A stretch of 19,596 nucleotides of DNA, taken from NCBI GenBank assembly GCA_052400685.1, contig JBQTGJ010000032.1; one strand, written 5' to 3'. The notes beneath the pieces were generated by a model that saw nothing but the letters and a program-made list of their open reading frames with translations, had not been told where the DNA came from and searched no databases. The stretch is from CAZHHH01 sp052400685. GTDB taxonomy: Bacteria > Bacteroidota > Bacteroidia > Bacteroidales > Marinilabiliaceae. Below are positions 7,650-15,408 of this stretch, one piece after another; position 1 is the stretch's first letter, and each line of letters begins with the position of its first letter. A program made the translations under genes and the position numbers.

Positions 7650-7815
7650 ACGTGAAAAATGGTTTTAGCCAGACTTTTGAAATCGGCATAACCCCATCCT
7701 ACTCAACCACGCAGGTCGCCATAGAAACAGAATTAATGCCTACTTCGAGTCTCTTTTATTAGTTAATCTGTGGTTATTAGTTGAGTGACACAAAACAATT
7801 AAAGAAAAATTTCCA

Positions 7816-7823
7816 CAAATATA
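7816..7823 (-). promoter_or_regulatory. -7 element of the CoADR-fusion gene
   Basis: TATATTTG on the minus strand matches TAnnTTTG exactly. Transcription would start near 7810 and give a leader of about 160 bases. No clean TTG is present at -33; that place is taken by the inverted repeat at 7829-7868. Confidence 0.45.
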
Positions 7824-7828
7824 TAAAA

Positions 7829-7868
7829 ATAAAGAAATATGAATATATTAATATGCATATTTCTTTAT
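7829..7868. promoter_or_regulatory. 13-bp inverted repeat at CoADR promoter
   Basis: ATAAAGAAATATG (7829-7841) is the exact reverse complement of CATATTTCTTTAT (7856-7868), with a 14-base AT-only-plus-one-G spacer. It sits just upstream of the TATATTTG element of the minus-strand gene, where an operator would block or recruit polymerase. On the minus strand a short T-run follows the second arm, so an upstream terminator or attenuator is the alternative. Confidence 0.4.
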
Positions 7869-8225
7869 AAGTAATAATATGTTGCCAAACCAAATAGTGA
7901 CAGCAAGAAGCGCCTTTCTTTTTTTGGTCACTATCGCTCTCAAATAATCACTTGCTATTGCAACCTCTCACAATTCAATCTTCGTCAACCAAATTCTTGA
8001 AATTTTTGGATCGATCGCCTGATTATATGAAACGAGCCATGGTAATTATTTCACACACAAGAGGATGATTAATTCCGGAGAGTTCCAGGTGGCCTTAAAA
8101 ATTAAATTATAAACACATGAATAAACTCTACTTCGCCTTGAAAAAACATTAGTCAACTCAAAAAATCATATCCCATATCAAAAATAAAATACCTGTAAAC
8201 ACAAAAACACACAAGCTGATATTTC

Positions 8226-8233
8226 TACTTTTG
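8226..8233 (+). promoter_or_regulatory. Possible -7 element upstream of GH115 gene
   Basis: TACTTTTG matches TAnnTTTG exactly, but there is no TTG at -33 and it would leave a leader of about 260 bases before the ATG at 8502. A chance match is possible. Confidence 0.3.
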
Positions 8234-8501
8234 AAAGGATAAAAAGTCATCATAATGTATCAAAACCAATATCCCCGTTTATTGGGAAATAATTCCGAAA
8301 ATCCGCTACATCAACAAAAAACATAATTGGAAATGATAACTTTACTTCCATAAAACCAAAATTTACGGATATTGAAATAACCAATTTGCAGACAGCGCAA
8401 AATATTCTACAGACCATTTTGGCTACTCAGGGCTAAAAACAAACCTGATAGTAGAAATTTACTTATACAAACCAAACTAGTTCAAAAAAAATATCATACG
8501 A

Positions 8502-11063
8502 ATGAAAACAAAACTATTCCTTATCATCATCCTTACAACATTTGGCATTACCACTGCTATGGCAGATAATATTGGTAAAACCAAATATGTATCAGAAAAT
8601 AATGACAACGGCTATTTTCCCATCACGACTAAAAACAAAGCCGCCCAGTTGTTAATTGATTCAAAAGATTTTCCCGGCGTAATTAAAGCACTAAAAGATT
8701 TACAGCAAGACATTTTAAAAGTATCGGGGGTTGAACCTGCTCTTAATTATGACAAATTAGGGGGAGCAAATAACGCTATTATTGTCGGCACATTAGGGCA
8801 GAGCCAACTCATTGACGATTTAGTGTCACGCAATATCATCAATGCAGATGAATTAGACGGGAAATGGGAAAAATTCATTATTAAAACGGTTCAGGCTCCC
8901 TTCCCTGGCATCGCGAATGCCGTAATTATAGCCGGGAGCGATAAACGCGGCACCATATACGGGATATACGATCTGTCGGAACAAATGGGTGTTTCCCCAT
9001 GGTACTGGTGGGCCGATGTCCCAATTCAGAAAAAAGAAAATCTGTTTATAATCCCGGGGACCTATACCCAAGGCGAGCCGGCAGTGAAATATCGTGGCAT
9101 TTTCATTAACGATGAAGCACCTGCACTAACAGGATGGGTGAAACAAAGATACGGGACCAATTATGGGGATCATCGCTTTTATGCCCGAGTATTCGAACTG
9201 ATTCTCAGACTTAAAGGAAACTATCTATGGCCGGCCATGTGGAACTGGGCGTTCTATGCTGATGACCCATTAAACAGCAAGACAGCTGATGAAATGGGCG
9301 TAATAATTGGCACCTCACATCATGAGCCCATGGCTCGAAACCATCAGGAATGGAGCAGCAACCGCGAACAATATGGTGCCTGGAATTACGCTACCAATAA
9401 AAAAGTAATAGATAAATTCTTCAGGGAAGGCATTGAACGAGTAAAAGATACAGAGGACATCATTACCATTGGAATGCGCGGAGATGGTGACGAAGCGATG
9501 TCGAATGATACCGATGTAAAACTTCTGGAGGAGGTGATTAAAAACCAAAGAAAAATTATTAAGGATGTCACTGGTCATCCGGCAAAAGAAAGGCCACAAA
9601 TATGGGCTTTATACAAAGAAGTACTGGATTACTACGATCAGGGCATGCGCGTACCCGATGATGTAATTATGCTTCTGGCGGATGACAACTGGGGAAATGT
9701 AAGACGATTACCCAACGAAAAGGACCGCAATCATCCTGGGGGATGGGGAATGTACTACCACGTTGATTATGTGGGCGCGCCCCGCAATACCAAATGGCTC
9801 AATGTTACTCCTATTCAGCACATGTGGGAACAATTGCAGCTGACCTACGATTATGGGGTTGACAAACTCTGGATTCTCAATGTAGGCGATATCAAACCCA
9901 TGGAATATCCAATTACCCTATTCCTGAATATGGCATGGGATCCAACGCGTTACAATGCTAAAACGTTGTTGGAACACCCACGTTCATTTTGCGCTCAACA
10001 ATTTGGCGAAGAACAGGCAGATGAAGCCATGCGTATCCTGAATCTGTACAGTAAATATAATGGACGTGTTACTCCCGAAATGCTCGACCGCAACACCTAC
10101 AATCTGGAAACCGGAGAATGGAAAAAAGTTTCTGATGAATACATCAAATTGGAAGCAGAAGCCATGCGACAATATTTAAGCCTCGATTCGGACTATCATA
10201 ATGCCTACAAACAATTAATTCTTTATCCTGTTCAGGCGATGGCCAATCTATACGAGATGTACTACGCTCAGGCAATGAACCATAAACTCTATGCTGAAAA
10301 CAATCCCAAAGCCAATGATTGGGCTGACAAAGTTGAAAAGGCATTTAAAAGAGATTCCGCATTAAGTTACGATTACAACAACGTGATGTCCAACGGGAAA
10401 TGGAAAAACATGATGACCCAGAAAAAAATAGGTTACACCTCATGGAATGACGATTTCCCTGCGGACAAACAACCCGAAGTGTATCGAATTAAAAACCCAG
10501 AAAATGCGATTGGTAAGTATGTTTTTTCGCCAAACAACGGGTATATATCCATCGAAGCGGAACACTATTTTGCGTTAAAAGATGCCGCCGAGGCTAAATG
10601 GACAGTCATACCTTATGCCGGACGTACTTTAAGTGGCATGGCTTTAATGCCTTATTCCAAGTCGGTGGAAGGCGCTGCTCTCGCCTATAAAATGCAATTA
10701 CCGGCCGATGTGAACTCAGTCACCGTTCATGTGATTGTAAAATCAACACTGGCCTTTAAAAATATAACCGGTCACAGATATAAAATAGGTTTTGAAAAGG
10801 GCGATGACCAAATTGTCAATTTCAACTCAGACCTAAACGAAAAACCCGAAAATATTTATACCGTATTTTATCCGACCGTAGCACGCCGGATAATAGAAAA
10901 AACAGTAATTCTGGATGTCCCGGAAACATCGAACGCAATGCAAGTCCTTACGCTCACGCCACTGGATCCAGGCATTGTTTTCGAAAAAATAGTGCTCGAT
11001 TTCGGAGGTTATAAAGACTCGTACCTTTTCATGGACGAATCGCCCAACAAAAGAGAACTTTAA
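8502..11063 (+). CDS. GH115 xylan alpha-1,2-glucuronidase, secreted
   Basis: An 853-residue glycoside hydrolase of family 115, which removes (4-O-methyl-)glucuronic acid side chains from glucuronoxylan. A signal peptide covers residues 1-21 (hydrophobic core then TTAMA), so it acts in the periplasm or outside. Family stretches include GSDKRGTIYGIYDLSEQMG (145-163), SPWYWWADVPI (165-175), YRGIFINDE (197-205), LRLKGNYLWPAMWNWAF (235-251) and GTSHHEPM (270-277). Conserved acidic or polar positions likely near the active site are E205, H273-H274, D328/D330, E373 and D394-N396; I do not assign individual roles. From about residue 680 (YISIEAEHY) the C-terminal beta-sandwich domain begins. Length is normal. 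Transcription ends at the hairpin at 11225-11260. No partner xylanase lies in the window. Confidence 0.93.
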   Translation: MKTKLFLIIILTTFGITTAMADNIGKTKYVSENNDNGYFPITTKNKAAQLLIDSKDFPGVIKALKDLQQDILKVSGVEPALNYDKLGGANNAIIVGTLGQSQLIDDLVSRNIINADELDGKWEKFIIKTVQAPFPGIANAVIIAGSDKRGTIYGIYDLSEQMGVSPWYWWADVPIQKKENLFIIPGTYTQGEPAVKYRGIFINDEAPALTGWVKQRYGTNYGDHRFYARVFELILRLKGNYLWPAMWNWAFYADDPLNSKTADEMGVIIGTSHHEPMARNHQEWSSNREQYGAWNYATNKKVIDKFFREGIERVKDTEDIITIGMRGDGDEAMSNDTDVKLLEEVIKNQRKIIKDVTGHPAKERPQIWALYKEVLDYYDQGMRVPDDVIMLLADDNWGNVRRLPNEKDRNHPGGWGMYYHVDYVGAPRNTKWLNVTPIQHMWEQLQLTYDYGVDKLWILNVGDIKPMEYPITLFLNMAWDPTRYNAKTLLEHPRSFCAQQFGEEQADEAMRILNLYSKYNGRVTPEMLDRNTYNLETGEWKKVSDEYIKLEAEAMRQYLSLDSDYHNAYKQLILYPVQAMANLYEMYYAQAMNHKLYAENNPKANDWADKVEKAFKRDSALSYDYNNVMSNGKWKNMMTQKKIGYTSWNDDFPADKQPEVYRIKNPENAIGKYVFSPNNGYISIEAEHYFALKDAAEAKWTVIPYAGRTLSGMALMPYSKSVEGAALAYKMQLPADVNSVTVHVIVKSTLAFKNITGHRYKIGFEKGDDQIVNFNSDLNEKPENIYTVFYPTVARRIIEKTVILDVPETSNAMQVLTLTPLDPGIVFEKIVLDFGGYKDSYLFMDESPNKREL

Positions 11064-11086
11064 ATTAACGTGAACATTAAATTAAT

Positions 11087-11213
11087 GCTTGCAAGAAAAG
11101 TTCAACGTCTTCGCTACGCTTGTCCTCAAGGTGGTCATTGACACCAGTAAACTCACATTTACCAAGCTGCACAAGCCTTAAATTTGAGCGTTCAGGCTCA
11201 ATAGACAGGCGAT
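11087..11213 (+). repeat. Dispersed intergenic repeat, copy R3
   Basis: Begins GCTTGCAAGAAAA and carries GCTTGTCCTCAA (11118-11129) and AGTAAACTCACATTT (11146-11160), all shared with R2. The right half has diverged and runs into ATAGACAGGCGATAATT. It starts 24 bases after the GH115 stop codon. Confidence 0.55.
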
Positions 11214-11224
11214 AATTTAGTTAT

Positions 11225-11260
11225 ATAAAGGCAGGAATAACAATTTATTCCTGCCTTTAT
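11225..11260. terminator. Bidirectional terminator between GH115 and PL1 genes
   Basis: A perfect 16-bp stem: ATAAAGGCAGGAATAA (11225-11240) and TTATTCCTGCCTTTAT (11245-11260) around a CAAT loop. The arms end in short A/T runs on both sides, so it can serve both convergent genes. A second, weaker hairpin (GAGAC/TCGG with CCGA/GTCTC) follows at 11264-11288. Confidence 0.85.
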
Positions 11261-11341
11261 GCGGAGACCGTCGGCATACCGATGTCTCTAATTCAACTAA
11301 GATGCTAAGCTACAACCTCGTTTTTTGTATTGAACAAGTTC

Positions 11342-12730
11342 TTATTTTAAACCATTCAGGTAGTTTTCCAACATGGTATAACCATCTTTTCCAACTTTAT
11401 TACCATCATTAGGATCATTGGAATTCAGATTATGCTTTCGTTCCCATTCATCGGGCATGCCATCATGATCTGTATCGACTGGAGCTGGTATACTATTTAA
11501 CTCAGGCCAACCACCAACATCAGCTTGTGAGTCAATGATGCCACTTTTTAAATTCCCTGCGACTGATTTTTTTTGTCGGTATGTAATACCCTCATATGTA
11601 GCTTTACCGCTGCGCACATCTGCAACAACACGGGTATCTACCGGGTCGCGTTTTGGCAAAGTAGCACCTGCATTATCAAGCACCGACTGATAAGCATCCT
11701 CTGCTGTCTGCTGATTGATAGGCATGGCTGGCCATGCTTCGTCCATTTTCACCACCGAAATGAAAGAATCCCCGCCATGAGGTTGAACGCCTCCATTCCA
11801 GTTATCTTCACTAACAGCCTTATTTCCTTCAATTACATTTTCAGCAACGTACCATTTCCCATAATCTTCGGCCCCATTGCGTGATGACGGGCTAACAATA
11901 CGGCCAGTTACACTACCTGGCTGAGTTGCAGGTCCCGGCTTGTAATAATTAGCCACCATATTTATGGTTGTAAAGTTAAATTTATCAGTTCCTTTTTGCT
12001 GATTTTCGCCGCCATAACAACTATTGTAACCCCAATTATAGATGACGTTATTTCGATAATCAGTATAGCCGGATCCGGAAGCCATACGTGGATTTCGACT
12101 CGCATGATTAGCAATAAGGTTATGATGATAGGTTCCATGATTTGAACCCCAAATGCCGCCAAAGCCATGAGCGCCTTTTACGTGATTGGAGTTAAACATA
12201 CTTTCGGAAATAATACACCATTGTACAGTTATACTGTCATTATGATAAATTGACATCGTTTCGTCAACACTCCAGCTGGCAGACACATGATCAACAATAA
12301 GATTTTTATTGTACCTGCTCGATACGGCATCGGAATCGTCTCCTGACTCATTCCCCAGCCTTACTCTCAGATACCTGATGATCACCTGATCGGTACCAAT
12401 TACCAATGGATATCTGCGAAGACAAATGCCATCTCCGGGTGCTGTTTGGCCAGCGATAGTAATATAGGGATTACGAATAACCAGGTTGCTGTTAAGAGTG
12501 ATAGTGCCTGAAATTCGGAATACGACCGTCCTCGGCCCTGACGCTTCAACTGCGTTGCGTAGGCTACCCGGACCGTCGTCATTGAGATTTGTAACTTCGT
12601 AAACTTTGCCGCCACGTCCTCCAACTGTATATTTTCCATACCCTTCGGCACCCGGAAATGCAAGTTGCCGGGACCAGGAAGAAGAAATAAACAGCAAAAT
12701 AACTGTTACGCTTAATAAATATTTTTTCAT
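11342..12730 (-). CDS. PL1 family pectate lyase with C-terminal Ca-binding-type tail, secreted
   Basis: A 462-residue secreted right-handed beta-helix protein of the Bacteroidota polysaccharide lyase family 1 type, expected to cleave pectate or pectin by beta-elimination with calcium. I start at the ATG at 12730, which opens directly into a signal peptide (MKKYLLSVTVILLFISSSWS); the frame extends ten codons further to 12760 without adding one. Hallmarks are FPGAEGYGKYTVGGRGG at the mature N-terminus, GSLRNAV, TIAGQTAPGDGI, DHVSASWSVDE and HASRNPRM, where an arginine is a candidate catalytic base. The last 60 residues carry a DTDHDGMPDEWE motif like thrombospondin type 3 or EF-hand calcium loops and end GKDGYTMLENYLNGLK. 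A second, broken copy of this tail lies immediately upstream at 12909. Confidence 0.92.
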   Translation of the reverse strand: MKKYLLSVTVILLFISSSWSRQLAFPGAEGYGKYTVGGRGGKVYEVTNLNDDGPGSLRNAVEASGPRTVVFRISGTITLNSNLVIRNPYITIAGQTAPGDGICLRRYPLVIGTDQVIIRYLRVRLGNESGDDSDAVSSRYNKNLIVDHVSASWSVDETMSIYHNDSITVQWCIISESMFNSNHVKGAHGFGGIWGSNHGTYHHNLIANHASRNPRMASGSGYTDYRNNVIYNWGYNSCYGGENQQKGTDKFNFTTINMVANYYKPGPATQPGSVTGRIVSPSSRNGAEDYGKWYVAENVIEGNKAVSEDNWNGGVQPHGGDSFISVVKMDEAWPAMPINQQTAEDAYQSVLDNAGATLPKRDPVDTRVVADVRSGKATYEGITYRQKKSVAGNLKSGIIDSQADVGGWPELNSIPAPVDTDHDGMPDEWERKHNLNSNDPNDGNKVGKDGYTMLENYLNGLK

Positions 12731-12908
12731 AACTAAACCTTTAAACTGTTGTTGAATCATTTAAAATCCTGATTCTTAATTTATCGTAAAAATTATCAGA
12801 TAATTTGATGGGCAACATTTTTTATTTCAGGTTTCGAAAGCCTCAAAAGTGAAATATGACTATTTGCCACTGGTGTTTTTTAATAACCCCTTAGTTTATG
12901 GACAGGCA
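12731..12908. other. Short gap between PL1 gene and PL1 fragment
   Basis: I see no terminator and no TAnnTTTG promoter for the PL1 gene, so it may be cotranscribed with the DUF1593 gene upstream. TTTATGGACAGGCAC at 12895-12909 is an exact inverted copy of 155-169. Confidence 0.4.
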
Positions 12909-13146
12909 CTACTCAATACTGTGAAGGTATATCTCAAGCATAGTATAACCATCCTTCCCAATTTCATTTCTGTCATCTGCATTATTTGGATCAAGGACAT
13001 TCTTAGCTTTCCATAAATCGGGCATTCCATCATGGTCAGAGTCGGTTGGCGCTGTCAGACTTATGAGTTCCGGCCAGCCACCAACATCTGTTGGAGAATC
13101 AATGATTCCGCGCTTCTTCGAAGTATAAGCAACTTTATAATTATTA
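12909..13146 (-). pseudogene. C-terminal fragment of a second PL1 pectate lyase gene
   Basis: About 75 codons encode only the tail of a PL1-type lyase: GIIDSPTDVGGWPEL, a DSDHDGMPDLW calcium-type motif and GKDGYTMLEIYLHSIE at the end. Aligned by hand with the intact neighbouring PL1 tail, about 42 of 66 residues are identical. It lacks a signal peptide, beta-helix and catalytic residues. The open frame can be extended to an ATG at 13160 inside the end of the DUF1593 gene, directly after an in-frame TAG, but there is no sign that this is a real start. I read it as the residue of a deletion that joined the end of the DUF1593 gene to the end of a lost PL1 gene. Confidence 0.75.
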
Positions 13147-14646
13147 TCATGGTACAACATCTATAATTAACCTATTATATCTGGTCAATTGGGGGATACC
13201 TTTATCGGCCACTTCACAAACGACATGTAGTCTCATTTCTGAATCGATCGCTTTGGGAATAATAAGTGTTGCATCTCTTAAATTATTATTTTCAATTTCA
13301 ACTTCACCTTTATAATCGCTTGGCTCACGATAAAACCACCAATTATAAATCAAATCATCGTTATCCGGGTCGTAAGTTCCCTTGGCACTTAACTGAATGG
13401 CCTGACCAGGTCTGGATGTCAAATTGAGCGGATGATTAAGTTTCACAACAGGCGGATGATTTGCCTCTTCGTATGATTTCACACACCAGTCGGCTCTTGC
13501 GGCAAAATCATTTTGTAATACATCTGCCCAACGTGTCAGAGGTTTAAAATAGGCATTCATCAAATTCTGATGTTCGGGATACCCATTGCGCATATAGCTT
13601 CTACCCCAGGCCGTTTTTGTATAATATCGTCCTTCGGGATATTCATAATCCGCAACAGGTACAGGATCCATCCAGGTATTTTCTCTTATTTTAATATACC
13701 GGCCCCCCCAACCGCCAAAGTCAGGTGATTCCATGCTGCGTAACCCGGTATTAATGGCGTAAATAAATGAAGGAGAATCACCTTCGGAGCGAAAATCGCC
13801 AACATCAAAAGCAGTGTCGCCTGAAAGACCATGGCTTCCCGGCATATGAGCCTTGTATAAAGAACAAAGTTCGCCATGTCCTTCAAGGATATGAGAATTC
13901 ATCCAACCGGCCTTAAAGTAAGTCTGTTTATCGTCCGGTAAAATTTTATTCCACTGGTAGGCGAGCGCCCAGAACTGGTCGCATATAATTGTTAAAATAT
14001 TATATTTGCCCCAATGTGGACGGATATAGGCCTGATAGGTAGAGTCTTGTTCCCATATAAAAAAAAATCTGAGTTTATTTGCCACATACGCCATCTTTTC
14101 AGGGTGCTCTTGCTCAATGGTTTTAAGAGCTCTGGCAATTGTATTAGTGCCTCCCCATGCCTGAATCCATATTGGTTGATTATCTGTCTCATCGAGTAAA
14201 ACGTTAACAATATGTTGAGAACCAGGCGTAATGGAATCCATTTCGCCTTCGGACTCAACATTACCAAGAAAACTTATGGACTTCAAGTATTCGGGTGATG
14301 GATAACTCTTGTCGTGTAGTAAAAGGTTAGAATAAACTTTTGAATAGGCTTCAAGATATGGGTCCAGCCAATCGTCACCTGCCCAATTGTGTCCATGCGA
14401 ATGATATTGAGAGCTTGAGGTAATAATACCTTCCACATCCAATTCATTGGCATAAAGTAAAAACCGTACAATAGAACATTCATCATCAACTTCTCCGTCC
14501 GAAGTTACAATGACACGTGTTCTGCTATTCTCAGTAGTTTTTTCGTTTCGATGCATGCAAGAAACAGATAACGTAGCCAATATTAATACAAACAAATAAT
14601 AAGGCGCTACTCTCGTTCGTGATTTACGACTTACAACCTTTTTCAT
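13147..14646 (-). CDS. DUF1593/Sde182-like nucleoside-hydrolase-fold lipoprotein
   Basis: A 499-residue predicted lipoprotein: signal peptide ending LSVSC with lipidated C30. Residues about 42-320 form the DUF1593 (Sde182 nucleoside hydrolase-like) domain. It starts RVIVTSDGEVDDECSIVRFL, where DGEVDD resembles the calcium-binding aspartate cluster of nucleoside hydrolases, and also contains WIQAWGGTNTIARAL (160-174). Residues 397-499 form a beta-sandwich (PPVVKLNHP, then GTYDPDNDDLIYNWWFY) matching the C-terminal domain of Sde182-like proteins. The prototype was described as a cellulose-binding protein; an enzymatic role on polysaccharide has not, to my knowledge, been proven. It is first in a minus-strand set with PL1 material, and a near-consensus promoter lies just upstream. 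Both domains are complete, so the stop at 13147 looks natural. Confidence 0.87.
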   Translation of the reverse strand: MKKVVSRKSRTRVAPYYLFVLILATLSVSCMHRNEKTTENSRTRVIVTSDGEVDDECSIVRFLLYANELDVEGIITSSSQYHSHGHNWAGDDWLDPYLEAYSKVYSNLLLHDKSYPSPEYLKSISFLGNVESEGEMDSITPGSQHIVNVLLDETDNQPIWIQAWGGTNTIARALKTIEQEHPEKMAYVANKLRFFFIWEQDSTYQAYIRPHWGKYNILTIICDQFWALAYQWNKILPDDKQTYFKAGWMNSHILEGHGELCSLYKAHMPGSHGLSGDTAFDVGDFRSEGDSPSFIYAINTGLRSMESPDFGGWGGRYIKIRENTWMDPVPVADYEYPEGRYYTKTAWGRSYMRNGYPEHQNLMNAYFKPLTRWADVLQNDFAARADWCVKSYEEANHPPVVKLNHPLNLTSRPGQAIQLSAKGTYDPDNDDLIYNWWFYREPSDYKGEVEIENNNLRDATLIIPKAIDSEMRLHVVCEVADKGIPQLTRYNRLIIDVVP

Positions 14647-14671
14647 TAAAGTTATGATTTAATTAATTTAT

Positions 14672-14700
14672 CAAAATTAACAATACCTATTCGCTGACAA
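14672..14700 (-). promoter_or_regulatory. Promoter of the DUF1593 gene
   Basis: On the minus strand TTG (14700-14698), an 18-base spacer and TAATTTTG (14679-14672) match the Bacteroidota TTG-N19-TAnnTTTG promoter with one base of spacing difference. The leader would be about 20 bases. This is the best full promoter match I found in the window. Confidence 0.6.
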
Positions 14701-14909
14701 AACCATACAATACATAAGCACAATTACAAAAGAAATTGCAACTTATCAAAATTAAAATAAAATCATGATCATTAGACATTCTTAACACATCTGTATTAAA
14801 CTAGTTTCCATTGCAACAGTAAAACTAAAAGCCGACCTCATATTCTTCGAAATCAAAACGATCTTTCAACTCAATATTAAACACTCAGTAATTGTGCTTC
14901 AATTTGAAA

Positions 14910-14989
14910 ATCGGACATTATAGGGCGAAATATCAACACCTCACTTCACGTGATCGGACAACTGCTTTTCGTTGTTAAACACCTCACTT
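14910..14989. repeat. Tandem pair of two-block sites, 43-base period
   Basis: ATCGGACA, 17 bases, AACACCTCACTT occurs at 14910-14946 and again at 14953-14989. Both blocks are exact, spacing is identical and the spacers differ in sequence. The 43-base period is close to four helical turns, as expected for stacked binding sites of a regulator. Confidence 0.6.
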
Positions 14990-15408
14990 TCTACTTTTTA
15001 AACTGACGAAAGAATGATTATAAAATTCTACTTTTAATATCCTTTCATCAGGACTAAAGTATAACATGATGTTTTCTTTTTTGACTTCCGCTATCGCAAT
15101 AGGTAATTAATCTTTCAACCATCTTCCAGTAGCACAGCATCCCGGATATCATTAGTCCACTACGACAATTGTACAACTTGAGAGCCCTCCATCAAAGGAG
15201 GTTTTAACCTTATCTCAACCAATACAATTTCACATGGTCAAAAGTTATATCGGGTTATATTCCTGCAAAACATGGTGCAATAGATCTTCCAATCGGTAAT
15301 ATTCAATGATTGATAGATTATTCTGACCCATTCCCCGATTTCTTTTTAAAGATTATTCAGAAGAGAATATATTCACATCCTAAAACAATCAAATAACGAT
15401 TTTGAGCC

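Larger units (their letters stand above)
7650..8501. other. 852-base divergent intergenic region
   Basis: It lies between the divergent CoADR-fusion and GH115 genes. The left part holds the CoADR leader, its -7 element and a 13-bp inverted repeat. The right part holds a perfect -7 element at 8226-8233, far from the GH115 start. A 48-codon stop-free stretch at 8293-8436 reads like the tail of a protein (ends NLQTAQNILQTILATQG) but has no start. Two very short frames (8117-8152 and 8255-8326) also begin with ATG. I regard these as possible gene remnants at most. Confidence 0.5.
14647..15408. other. 762-base divergent intergenic region
   Basis: It lies between the divergent DUF1593 and outer-membrane protein genes, with no convincing gene. 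It holds the DUF1593 promoter (14672-14700), a second copy of TTATCAAAATTAA at 14743-14755 (first at 14668-14680), the 43-base tandem pair at 14910-14989, and a small hairpin CCTCC-N6-GGAGG followed by TTTT near 15190. No exact TAnnTTTG is seen before the beta-barrel gene. Confidence 0.6.

Noticed and set aside
7650..7815. Riboswitch in the CoADR-fusion leader
   Set aside because: The leader of about 160 bases has no conserved riboswitch core that I recognise and no terminator stem next to the start codon.
13147..14646. DUF1593 gene truncated by a premature stop at 13147
   Set aside because: The C-terminal beta-sandwich is complete up to the stop, so the frame end looks natural; it is the PL1 piece downstream that is broken.
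8502..15400. A canonical polysaccharide utilisation locus
   Set aside because: GH115 and PL1 enzymes are present, but there is no SusC/SusD pair or HTCS regulator; the beta-barrel protein at 15409 belongs to a different family and has no SusD neighbour.
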